A stretch of 12,849 nucleotides of DNA, taken from positions 31,688 through 44,536 of the forward strand of contig DKDC01000034.1 in assembly GCA_002451695.1 (NCBI GenBank). The letters run 5' to 3'. The DNA comes from Prevotellaceae bacterium UBA6858. GTDB taxonomy: Bacteria; Bacteroidota; Bacteroidia; Bacteroidales; Bacteroidaceae. The notes below the pieces were generated by a model. The model saw only the letters and a program-made list of their open reading frames with translations, searched no databases and was not told the DNA's origin. How positions within the stretch are numbered: the first letter of the stretch is position 1; every line of letters begins with the position of its first letter. The translations under genes and the position numbers were made by a program. This document shows positions 1 to 6,228 of the stretch, piece after piece.

Positions 1-36
1 GACATAATTCAAACTACATCAGACATAATTTTCGCC
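1..36 (+). repeat. 21-bp-period array, copy 1 (3' end only)
   Basis: This is the distal end of the dispersed array that recurs at 5978-6068, 8291-8389 and 12748-12849. The last unit is intact: ACTA begins at 13 and is followed by CATCAGACATA, then a T-run and CGCC, the same ending as the other copies. The preceding unit is cut by the window edge. The array lies downstream of the alcohol dehydrogenase gene, in the same orientation as the copies flanking the restriction-modification genes. No promoter cassette follows it here. Confidence 0.75.
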
Positions 37-178
37 TCTCCTAATACCGTGAGAAACAAATGCTTATGAGGAAAATGCCAAATAGGGGCAATTTTTTGTA
101 AATCATTGAGTTATGTCATATTTGCATTTCCCTATCCAAATGCGCCGTATGGGGTTTTCCGCTTGTGGCGTTTGGGCA

Positions 179-1351
179 TTAAAGCATAAGTTCGTAAATC
201 TCGCGGGTGTCGGCGGGGGTTAGCGGGCAATAGTTCCCAACCGGGTTGCCTTTGTGGGCGTGGAGGCTCTTTACGAGCAGGCCGATGTCGGGATTGCCCA
301 CTCCGAGCTCCGCGAGCGTTACGGGCATTCCTATTGACTTGAGGAATTTTTTGAAGCGCGATATGCCCTCGAGCGCGTCCTTTTTTTCATCGCCCGAATT
401 TGCCACGTTCCACACCGTGTGCGCCAGCTTTGCTATTTTCCTTGCGTTGTGCGATGCCATGAAAGTCTGGTATGCCGGCGAAACCACCGCCAGTCCCGCC
501 CCATGGGTTACTCCGTATATTGCGCTGAGTTCGTGCTCAAGGAAATGGGAAGTCCAGTCCTCAACGACCCCTGTGCCGCAGATGCCGTTGTGTGCAAGCG
601 TGCCGCTCCACATCAGGTTCGCCCTCAGGTCATAGTCGCCGGGCTTGGCAAGCACTTTGGGGACGAGCGCGGCTATCGTGCGCAGCAGGGCTTCCGATAT
701 GTTGTCGGTAACGTCGGTGGCGGCAGTGTTGTTGAAGTACCGTTCCAGAATATGCGCCATCATGTCCGTTGCGCCGGCGGCTGTCTGATAGGGCGGAAGG
801 GTGAACGTAAGCTCCGGGTTCATCAGCGCGAATTTGGGGCGCAGGGCGCGTGGAGTTTTAAGGCTTATTTTTTGCAGGCCGTCGAGCTTGGTAATCACGC
901 TGTTGCCCGAACCTTCGCTCCCGGCTGCGGGAATTGTAAGCACAACGCCAACCGGCAATGCCTTTTCGAGCGTTTTCTTTCCTGCCCAAAAGTCCCAGAA
1001 GTCGCCATCGTATATCGCCCCTGCCGCAATGGCCTTAGCCGCGTCTATAACGCTTCCGCCGCCGACGGCAAGCATCATTCCGGCGTTGAACTTGCGTGCC
1101 ATGCCTATGCCCTCGTAAACCTCCTTGTCGGTGGGGTTTGGCTGTATGCCGCCGAGGGTCGTGAACTCCACGCCCGCCTTTTTCAGCGAGTCTTCAACAC
1201 GCGCCAGCACTCCGCTCCTGACCGCGCTTCCGCCGCCGTAAACAACCATGACGCGGCGTGCGCCGTATCTTGCGGCGCATTTGCCGGCTTCGTTTTCCGC
1301 GCCGCGCCCGAAACGGAACTCGGTGGGGCTGTAAAAAAGGAAATTGTCCAT
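179..1351 (-). CDS. Iron-dependent alcohol dehydrogenase (BDH/YqhD type)
   Basis: Group III iron-containing alcohol dehydrogenase of 390 residues, close to the usual length of the butanol dehydrogenase/YqhD branch. It should reduce aldehydes to alcohols with NAD(P)H in the cytoplasm; the natural substrate cannot be read from sequence. The N-terminal nucleotide-binding half has YGGGSAVRSG (residues 38-47) and GGGSVIDAAK (97-106). The C-terminal half carries the expected metal ligands Asp196 and His200 (ATDMMAH), His273 (LEHELSA) and His283 (VTHGAG), matching the order and spacing in YqhD. It is the last gene of the minus-strand operon, 25 bases after the methyltransferase. YqhD homologues often detoxify reactive aldehydes, so it may be unrelated to the upstream glycan-like genes; a role in making an alcohol substituent is possible but unproven. 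Confidence 0.93.
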   Translation of the reverse strand: MDNFLFYSPTEFRFGRGAENEAGKCAARYGARRVMVVYGGGSAVRSGVLARVEDSLKKAGVEFTTLGGIQPNPTDKEVYEGIGMARKFNAGMMLAVGGGSVIDAAKAIAAGAIYDGDFWDFWAGKKTLEKALPVGVVLTIPAAGSEGSGNSVITKLDGLQKISLKTPRALRPKFALMNPELTFTLPPYQTAAGATDMMAHILERYFNNTAATDVTDNISEALLRTIAALVPKVLAKPGDYDLRANLMWSGTLAHNGICGTGVVEDWTSHFLEHELSAIYGVTHGAGLAVVSPAYQTFMASHNARKIAKLAHTVWNVANSGDEKKDALEGISRFKKFLKSIGMPVTLAELGVGNPDIGLLVKSLHAHKGNPVGNYCPLTPADTREIYELML

Positions 1352-1376
1352 AAAATTTATGTCTTTGCTATTATTT

Positions 1377-2105
1377 CTATTCTTTTTCGGCTGTCAGCAC
1401 AATGTATGGCGACAACAGGCGCGAGGGTACGGGGAAAAGTTTTATGGCGTGGCTGAACAATTTCACCACCTTGCGCGCCAGCTTGTTTTTCAGCCCTTTC
1501 TGCGGTTCGAGCCACAGCATGGGCTTGCGGGTGTATTCCACTTTTACGTTCTTCAGGGGAAGCCGGGCGAGTATGCCGCGCAGCCGCTGCGGAATCATCG
1601 AGCTTATGTTGTGGGCGTCGTAGTTGCGGCGGTCGAAGGTGCGCTGCACCCACCCGTTCAGCCCCCTGAAGTTAGGCAGGGCTATGAACAGCGTGCCGCC
1701 GGGCTTCACCAAATCCGCGTGGCGGCGTATCACGTCGGCGGTGTCGTCAAAGTGCTCTATGAAGCCTATTGAGAAAACAAGGTCGTACTGCTTTTCGGGT
1801 TCGAAGGCGAAGAAGTCGCTTTCGATGTATTGCACATCGCCCTTTCTGAAGCCGTTGCTTTCCTCCAGTCCGTTGATTATTTTCGGGTCAACATAGAAGT
1901 CGAGAAGCGTGGGATTGTAGCCGAGCCGCTTGAAGTAAAGCGACATTGTGCCGGGAAAGCCGCCAATCTCTATGGAAGCCTTTCCGCTGCCGTCGTGCAT
2001 GGACGGCGTGAAATATTTGTCAAACTCCGAATGCGCCGGAACCTTTTCGTATATGTAGTTGCTCCAGTATTCTTTCCAGAAATTGCGGTCGGTAAGGTTG
2101 TTCAT
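1377..2105 (-). CDS. Class I SAM-dependent methyltransferase
   Basis: A 242-residue methyltransferase with a Rossmann-type SAM fold. Motif I is IEIGGFPG (45-52), the acidic residue at the end of strand 2 is Asp69 (LLDF), and Asp97 sits in ESDFF. The post-I segment DLVFSIGFIEHF (108-119) and VKPGGTLFIALPN (133-145) complete the core. It resembles methyltransferases that act on sugars, lipids or small molecules, with no motif that names the acceptor. The start codon is two bases past the stop of the glycosyltransferase, so the two are almost certainly co-translated and may act on the same product. The basic C-terminal stretch (about 195-230) contains hydrophobic residues and might associate with the membrane, which is inference only. 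Confidence 0.88.
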   Translation of the reverse strand: MNNLTDRNFWKEYWSNYIYEKVPAHSEFDKYFTPSMHDGSGKASIEIGGFPGTMSLYFKRLGYNPTLLDFYVDPKIINGLEESNGFRKGDVQYIESDFFAFEPEKQYDLVFSIGFIEHFDDTADVIRRHADLVKPGGTLFIALPNFRGLNGWVQRTFDRRNYDAHNISSMIPQRLRGILARLPLKNVKVEYTRKPMLWLEPQKGLKNKLARKVVKLFSHAIKLFPVPSRLLSPYIVLTAEKE

Positions 2106-2107
2106 GG

Positions 2108-3025
2108 TTATTGGAATATTTTTTTCAGCTTGTTAATATGGTACATCGCCATCACCCACGCCTTGTGCAGCTTGCTGTTGTAGCGGCGGTACATCCGCTC
2201 GAACTTGAGCCGCGCCAGAGGGCATTCTTCTATGACATTGGGGCGGAAGCACGAGATTTCGCCTCCGTACAGCTCGGTTGGGATTAATTCGCCTCCGCCG
2301 CAATTTGTGCCGGTTTCGTCAAAGCCGTTGTTTGCCACAAGGGACTTTCCGGCGTTTGCGGCGAGCATTCCGTTTGCCAACAGGGACGCTTTCCAGCGTA
2401 TCGCCCACGAATTGTTCAGCCCGGCAATCTGCCTTTCGAGCATCCGTGTGAAAGGGTACGTTCCCTCGAAGTCGAAGGTTTTTGTGAGGTTCTTTTCGCG
2501 CAGTGTGCGGAGCAGTTTCTCGCCCGACGGCTCGAATTTGTCCCATGCGCGTTTCCACGTGGCCCAGCCCCAACTGTCGGCGTGGCTTATCAGGAATGTG
2601 TCGGGCAACCCACGCATCTTGAAAAGATGTCCGTGGACGTTGCCCACGCGCTCGTCGTCTTGGAAAATGTCGAGTGCCGTGTTCATGAATTTCAGGAAGC
2701 ATGGCGAGAAAACAAGATCGTCTTCCACCACGATTACACGCCCATAGCGGTTTACCACGTCTGTTACCCCGGCAATCACAGAGTTTGCCAGCCCCCGGTT
2801 TTCCGATGCCTCGCGAACCGTAACCGACTTGAACCCGCCGATGCCTTTTGCAAAGCGGCGCGTCTCCCCAACTTTTTCCCTGTCACGGCTGTCTTTCCAT
2901 CCGTCGCAAAACACAAAAAGGTCGGTGTGGCTTGCCTGCGGGTTTTTAAGCAGGCTTTCCACGCACATCCTTGTGTGAAACGGACGGTTGTAGGCGAAAA
3001 GGGCTATCGGTGCGGGAGTGTTCAT
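2108..3025 (-). CDS. Glycosyltransferase, family 2/GnT-I-like
   Basis: A 305-residue nucleotide-sugar transferase. The N-terminus PIALFAYNRP (5-14) is the first strand of a GT-A fold. Next come NRGLANSV (76-83), the metal-binding acidic motif VVEDDLVFSP (99-108), and the aromatic acceptor-side motif GWATWKRAW (153-161) seen in many Bacteroidota transferases of this kind. The EDD form recalls eukaryotic GnT-I (GT13). The reading frame stays open upstream to 3259, but that stretch overlaps the cytidylyltransferase gene in another frame and lacks glycosyltransferase features. The ATG at 3025 overlaps that gene's TGA (ATGA) and puts the first strand at the N-terminus, so I chose it. It probably adds a sugar to a surface glycan; donor and acceptor are unknown. 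There is no signal peptide or membrane segment. Confidence 0.88.
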   Translation of the reverse strand: MNTPAPIALFAYNRPFHTRMCVESLLKNPQASHTDLFVFCDGWKDSRDREKVGETRRFAKGIGGFKSVTVREASENRGLANSVIAGVTDVVNRYGRVIVVEDDLVFSPCFLKFMNTALDIFQDDERVGNVHGHLFKMRGLPDTFLISHADSWGWATWKRAWDKFEPSGEKLLRTLREKNLTKTFDFEGTYPFTRMLERQIAGLNNSWAIRWKASLLANGMLAANAGKSLVANNGFDETGTNCGGGELIPTELYGGEISCFRPNVIEECPLARLKFERMYRRYNSKLHKAWVMAMYHINKLKKIFQ

Positions 3026-3735
3026 TTCTTTTGCAGTTTTTTTTTCGCTATGAGCTGCTCCATTCGTTCCTTGTCTGCGGGATAAGTAAGTTTTATGTTG
3101 TCTGCGTCGCCGCGCACAAGGGCTATTTTTGTTTCGGGAAGGTATTTGCGCACAACCGAGCAGTCGTCTGTCGCGCCGAAGTCCCCGTTGCGCAAAGCTT
3201 CTGTGTATGCCGTGCGTATTGTGCCAAGGCGGAAACCCTGCGGTGTCTGCACGTTCCAAACCTCCTTGCGGTCGAGGTAGCGCGACACGGTGCTGCCGTC
3301 TGAAATTATCATGCTGTCGGTTGACGGCACAGCCACGTCAACAGCCTCGTATGTGTTGAGGGCTTCGCAAACTTCGGTGATTATTCGCTGCGACACCATT
3401 GGGCGCGCGCCGTCGTGTATAAGGACGTTGCAGTTTGGCGGGGCGCATTGCGCAAGTCCCGCGTTGCCCGAGGCGAAGCGGTTCATGCCGCCGCTGCATA
3501 CGGCGGTGAGCTTCGCCCATTGGTTTTGCAGAGCCACGGAGCGCATTTCGCCGAGCGTCTCTATGTTGCTGACGATGACAATTCCCGTAATCATCGGGTT
3601 TTCTTGGAATGCGTCAACCGTGCGTTCAATCATGGTGCGCCCGGCAAGCTCCACGAACTGCTTGGGTATGGGGAAACCGGCGCGTGTGCCTGTTCCCCCG
3701 GCAAGTATGACTGCTATGTTTTCTGTTGTGTTCAT
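3022..3735 (-). CDS. ispD: 2-C-methyl-D-erythritol 4-phosphate cytidylyltransferase (IspD/TarI family)
   Basis: A 237-residue cytidylyltransferase that transfers CMP from CTP to a polyol phosphate. Visible motifs are LAGGTGTR (11-18) and PKQF with Lys25, for CTP binding; HDGARP (107-112); VWNVQTPQGF (159-168); TDDCSV (189-194); and RGDADNIKLTYPAD (208-221). These define the IspD/TarI family. IspD makes CDP-methylerythritol in the non-mevalonate isoprenoid pathway; TarI makes CDP-ribitol. The LAGGTGTR form is common to TarI and many Bacteroidota IspD proteins, so substrate specificity is not settled by sequence reading. It starts 12 bases after the O-methyltransferase and overlaps the glycosyltransferase by four bases. 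Next to a glycosyltransferase, a CDP-polyol role is conceivable, but as possibly the only ispD of the genome I prefer the isoprenoid assignment. Confidence 0.85.
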   Translation of the reverse strand: MNTTENIAVILAGGTGTRAGFPIPKQFVELAGRTMIERTVDAFQENPMITGIVIVSNIETLGEMRSVALQNQWAKLTAVCSGGMNRFASGNAGLAQCAPPNCNVLIHDGARPMVSQRIITEVCEALNTYEAVDVAVPSTDSMIISDGSTVSRYLDRKEVWNVQTPQGFRLGTIRTAYTEALRNGDFGATDDCSVVRKYLPETKIALVRGDADNIKLTYPADKERMEQLIAKKKLQKK

Positions 3736-3747
3736 TGTTGGTGTGGC

Positions 3748-4401
3748 TTATTCCCCCGCCGGTTTTTTGCGGATGATTGTAAGGCCGTCGCGGATGGGAA
3801 GTATCACTTTCTCCACCGTGTTGTCGTCCGCCAGAAGATCGTTGAATTTGCGTATGCCCAATGTCTGGCTGTCGCGGTCGTATGTGGGGTCGGTTACGTG
3901 TCCGTCCCAAAGCGTGTTGTCGGCGAGAATGTACCCGCCCGGCGACAAAAAGCGCATTGCGAGGTCATAATATTCCGCATACTGCCTTTTGTTTCCGTCT
4001 ATAAAGGCGAGGTCGAAACTCAGGCCGCCGTGGCTTTCGGCAAAACCGGGCAGAATGCGGAGCGCGTCGCCTATGGTGTAGGTTATGTCGGCTGCCCGGC
4101 GCGAGCCGTCAATCCAATTGCGTGCGAAGTCCTCCAGTTCGTCGTTCACGTCGAACGTGTAAATGTGTCCGCCTTTCGGCAGCCCGTAGCTCATGGCTAT
4201 GGCCGAGTAGCCGGTGAATGTGCCTATCTCCAGAACGTTCATGGGGCGTATCATCCCAACGAGCATTTTGAGCAGCAGCCCCTCCACGTGTCCCGAAACC
4301 ATGTGCGGGCGCACAAGGTGTATGTTCGTGGCCCGCCAAAGGCGGTAGAGGTAATCGTCTTCGGCAGAGGAGCGGCTTTCTATGTAGGCGTCGAGTTGCA
4401 T
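3748..4401 (-). CDS. O-methyltransferase, caffeoyl-CoA OMT family
   Basis: A 217-residue, probably metal-dependent SAM O-methyltransferase of the Methyltransf_3 (caffeoyl-CoA/catechol-type) family. Motif I is VLEIGTFTGYS (56-66). The metal-ligand region shows FIDGNK with Asp135 and ADN with Asp161 and Asn162, as expected for the family. The open frame continues upstream to 4482, but the ATG at 4401 overlaps the aroQ stop by one base (TGATG) and gives the usual N-terminal length, so the extra 27 residues are rejected. Bacterial members methylate catechols and other vicinal hydroxyls; the physiological substrate here is unknown. The start overlaps aroQ and the stop is 12 bases before the cytidylyltransferase, fitting one transcript. 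It is likely cytoplasmic. Confidence 0.9.
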   Translation of the reverse strand: MQLDAYIESRSSAEDDYLYRLWRATNIHLVRPHMVSGHVEGLLLKMLVGMIRPMNVLEIGTFTGYSAIAMSYGLPKGGHIYTFDVNDELEDFARNWIDGSRRAADITYTIGDALRILPGFAESHGGLSFDLAFIDGNKRQYAEYYDLAMRFLSPGGYILADNTLWDGHVTDPTYDRDSQTLGIRKFNDLLADDNTVEKVILPIRDGLTIIRKKPAGE

Positions 4402-4829
4402 CAGCCCTTTTTGCCTGCAATGAGCGCTTCGAGGGCAAGGCGGTATGAGGCGAGCCCGAACCCGCAAATCACCCCCGCGCACGCCGGGGAAATCATGGAG
4501 TGGTGGCGGAACTCCTCGCGGCGGTGTACGTTTGAGATGTGAACCTCCACCACGGGCGCGGCGATTGACTTTATTGCATCGTGGAGCGCGATGCTCGTGT
4601 GGGTGTAGGCCCCGGCATTGAGTATGATGCCGTCATAGGCGAAGCCCACCTCCTGCATACGGTTGATAAGCTCCCCCTCCACGTTGCTCTGGAAATATCC
4701 CAAGTCAACGCCCGGATAGCGTCCGCGAAGTTCTTCGAGATAGCTGTCGAAGGACGAGTGGCCGTATATTTCGGGCTCTCGCACGCCGAGCAGGTTGAGG
4801 TTTGGCCCATTGATTATTTCAATTCTCAT
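4401..4829 (-). CDS. aroQ: Type II 3-dehydroquinate dehydratase
   Basis: Type II dehydroquinase of 142 residues, the normal size. It converts 3-dehydroquinate to 3-dehydroshikimate in the shikimate pathway and usually forms a dodecamer. The family signature NGPNLNLLG is at 7-15, the catalytic tyrosine is Tyr22 (IYG) in the flexible lid, and the substrate loop LNAGAYTHTS covers 70-79. The second signature EVHISN holds the catalytic base His97, followed by the REEFRHHS segment (104-111). It heads the six-gene minus-strand operon and is divergent from xerD, an arrangement I have met in other Bacteroidales. Its last base pairs overlap the O-methyltransferase start, so translation is likely coupled. 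Confidence 0.97.
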   Translation of the reverse strand: MRIEIINGPNLNLLGVREPEIYGHSSFDSYLEELRGRYPGVDLGYFQSNVEGELINRMQEVGFAYDGIILNAGAYTHTSIALHDAIKSIAAPVVEVHISNVHRREEFRHHSMISPACAGVICGFGLASYRLALEALIAGKKG

Positions 4830-4846
4830 TGCTGATGATTATTTTG

Positions 4847-4854
4847 TAACTTTG
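4847..4854 (+). promoter_or_regulatory. -7 box of the xerD promoter
   Basis: TAACTTTG matches the Bacteroidota -7 consensus TAnnTTTG and lies 26 bases before the GTG start of xerD. A clear -33 TTTG at 19-21 bp spacing is not visible, so the call rests on the -7 box and position. Confidence 0.5.
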
Positions 4855-4862
4855 TACCAATG

Positions 4863-4870
4863 CAAAAGTA
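4863..4870 (-). promoter_or_regulatory. -7 box of the aroQ operon promoter
   Basis: Read on the minus strand this is TACTTTTG, again TAnnTTTG, 33 bases before the aroQ ATG. It sits only eight bases from the xerD -7 box on the other strand, so the two polymerases would compete for the same DNA. No convincing -33 element is seen. Confidence 0.45.
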
Positions 4871-4880
4871 AGAAAAATCC

Positions 4881-5807
4881 GTGAACCAAGACGCTGCAAG
4901 GCATAGCGAAGAATTGTTGTCGCTCTACCGCGACTACATGAGGCTGGAAAAAAACATGACCGCCAACACCGTGGAGGCCTACACTGACGATGTGGGCAAG
5001 CTGCTGCGCTACCTGCAAGGCGAGGGTCTGCCGCCCGAAACCGTTACGCTCGACAACCTTGAAAACTTCGCCGCCGGACTTCACGACATAGGCATAACCC
5101 CGCGCTCGCAGGCGAGGATTATTTCGGGCGTGCGCTCGTTCTACAAGTTCCTGCTCATGGACGGGCGCATAGACACGCTCCCCACCGAGCTTCTGCCTTC
5201 GCCCAAGATAGGCGACCACCTGCCCGAGGTGCTTACCGTGGAGGAGATAGACAACATTATTTCGTGCATAGACCTTTCCGAGAAAGAGGGGCAGCGCAAC
5301 CGCGCAATCATAGAGATGCTGTATTCATGCGGACTGCGCGTTAGCGAACTCTGCAACCTGCTCATTTCCGACATCTGGCGCGAGGAGGGCTTTGTCAAGG
5401 TGCTTGGCAAGGGGCGCAAGGAGCGTTTCGTGCCGATTTCGGGGCGTGCGCTCAAGGAACTTTCGCTTTGGGAGGAGTGCCGCTGCCACATAAACATCCG
5501 TCCGGGCAACGGGGATTATATGTTCGTAAGTTTCAGGCGCGGCAGGAAGCTCTCGCGCATCACGGTGTTCCACATCGTGAAGGTGCTTGCCGAAAACGCC
5601 GGCATAACAAAGGAGATTAGCCCGCACACGTTCCGCCACTCGTTTGCCACCCACCTGCTTGAGGGCGGGGCAAACCTGCGCGCCATTCAGGAGATGCTCG
5701 GGCACGAAAGCATAGCCACCACCGAGATATACACGCACCTTGACAACCGCCGGCTGAGGGAGGAGATTTTGCTCCACCACCCAAGGGCGTATGCCAAGCA
5801 GCCCTGA
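4881..5807 (+). CDS. xerD: Site-specific tyrosine recombinase XerD
   Basis: A 308-residue tyrosine recombinase that with XerC would resolve chromosome dimers at dif at the division septum. The N-terminal core-binding domain (about 12-95) has the typical LEKNMTANTVEAY stretch. The catalytic domain shows the complete set: Arg153 (GLRVSE), Lys177 (GKGRKE), His249 and Arg252 (SPHTFRHSF), His275 (GHESIATTEIYTH) and the nucleophile Tyr284. The start is GTG at 4881; an in-frame TAA at 4869-4871 rules out anything further upstream, and the next ATG (residue 20) would cut into the first helix. The length and divergent aroQ neighbour argue for the housekeeping enzyme rather than a phage integrase. It lies next to repeats, but nothing shows that it acts on them. 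Confidence 0.94.
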   Translation: MNQDAARHSEELLSLYRDYMRLEKNMTANTVEAYTDDVGKLLRYLQGEGLPPETVTLDNLENFAAGLHDIGITPRSQARIISGVRSFYKFLLMDGRIDTLPTELLPSPKIGDHLPEVLTVEEIDNIISCIDLSEKEGQRNRAIIEMLYSCGLRVSELCNLLISDIWREEGFVKVLGKGRKERFVPISGRALKELSLWEECRCHINIRPGNGDYMFVSFRRGRKLSRITVFHIVKVLAENAGITKEISPHTFRHSFATHLLEGGANLRAIQEMLGHESIATTEIYTHLDNRRLREEILLHHPRAYAKQP

Positions 5808-5847
5808 TGTTAGCGTAAAACACAGTCAGCAAAAGAATTTCGCCGCC

Positions 5848-5956
5848 GTAGGGGCGTATGCAATACGCCCAAATTTCGCCGCTTTGCAATGTTGCGGCGG
5901 CGGATTGCGAGGCGGTTTGTGCGGTGGCGTAAAGGGCGTATGCAATACGCCCCTGC
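5848..5956. repeat. REP pair (BIME-like element)
   Basis: Two perfect short palindromes face each other. The left one has arms GGGCGTAT (5852-5859) and ATACGCCC (5863-5870) around a GCA loop and is preceded by the tetranucleotide GTAG (5848-5851). The right one has the same arms (5934-5941 and 5945-5952) and is followed by CTGC (5953-5956), which reads GCAG on the other strand. A GTAG-type head plus palindrome, in head-out inverted pairs with a spacer of about 60 bases, is the layout of REP/BIME elements mobilised by RAYT transposases. No RAYT gene is present in the window. Confidence 0.75.
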
Positions 5957-5977
5957 AAATGGCGTAAAACCCAAGCA

Positions 5978-6068
5978 GGGAAAACAACATTTGATGTAGG
6001 GAAAACTATGTCCAATGTAGAAAAAACTATGTCTGATATAATTTAAACTACGTCAGACCTTTTTTCGC
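5978..6068 (+). repeat. 21-bp-period array, copy 2 (left of R-M operon)
   Basis: Four units follow one another with the ACTA (or ACAA) element starting at 5984, 6005, 6026 and 6047, exactly 21 bp apart. Each unit is an A-run, ACTA, then a degenerate dyad TAYRTC-N-GAYRTA; the first unit is the most divergent. The copy ends with a T-run and CGCC. Copy 3 at 8291-8389 is in the same orientation on the far side of the restriction-modification operon. The promoter cassette begins 26 bases downstream. Confidence 0.9.
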
Positions 6069-6094
6069 CACTTTGCAACACACAGAAAAACAAA

Positions 6095-6181
6095 ACGCTG
6101 CAACAGGCATATTTTGTGCGGTATTTTCTGATTTCTTGTCCCGAACAAAGGAATTTGACGCAAAAGCACTACCTTTGTAAA
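6095..6181 (+). promoter_or_regulatory. 87-bp promoter cassette driving the R-M operon
   Basis: By hand alignment, 80 of 87 positions are identical to 12633-12719 read on the minus strand, in front of pdxB. The cassette ends in the -7 box TACCTTTG (6170-6177). A six-base inverted repeat, CAAAGG (6146-6151) and CCTTTG (6172-6177), is preserved in both copies, the right arm overlapping the -7 box, so it may be an operator. A -33 TTTG at standard spacing is not obvious; the TTTG at 6154-6157 is only 12 bases from the -7 box. Transcription would start near 6184. Confidence 0.75.
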
Positions 6182-6201
6182 AAGTTACGGCTTCAGAATT
6201 T

Positions 6202-6228
6202 ATGCAGCCCGACCGCAAGGAATTATGA
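6202..6228 (+). other. Nine-codon mini-ORF overlapping the methyltransferase start
   Basis: ATG at 6202 opens an eight-residue frame (MQPDRKEL) whose TGA at 6226-6228 overlaps the methyltransferase ATG at 6225-6227. The AAGGA inside the mini-ORF (6217-6221) could serve as the ribosome site of the real gene. The layout would allow translational coupling or attenuation of methylase synthesis, but so short an ORF may be chance. Confidence 0.25.

Larger units (their letters stand above)
5808..6224. other. Non-coding region between xerD and the R-M operon
   Basis: These 417 bases hold no convincing gene. From left to right they contain a short unannotated tail after xerD, a REP pair (5848-5956), the 21-bp-period array copy 2 (5978-6068), about 26 bases of unique sequence, the 87-bp promoter cassette (6095-6181) and a 43-base leader with a nine-codon mini-ORF. 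There is no obvious G+C-rich hairpin with a T-run to end xerD transcription; the REP hairpins or the array may serve. Confidence 0.8.

Noticed and set aside
124..143. Inverted repeat GCATTT/AAATGC after the alcohol dehydrogenase as a terminator
   Set aside because: The stem is only six base pairs and no T-run follows on the minus strand.
3026..3259. N-terminal extension of the glycosyltransferase frame
   Set aside because: It overlaps the cytidylyltransferase coding sequence, is basic and unlike any glycosyltransferase, and the ATGA overlap at 3022-3025 gives a natural start.
419..4542. Long plus-strand open frames opposite the minus-strand operon (for example 419-1456 and 3415-4542)
   Set aside because: They lie antisense to genes with clear families, have no recognisable domains, and are rich in Cys, His, Arg and Val as expected for shadow frames of G+C-biased genes.
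5978..6068. The array as a dif site or XerD target because xerD is adjacent
   Set aside because: XerC/XerD sites have two 11-bp arms around a 6-8-bp centre; the 21-bp units do not show this, and the housekeeping xerD need not lie near its target.
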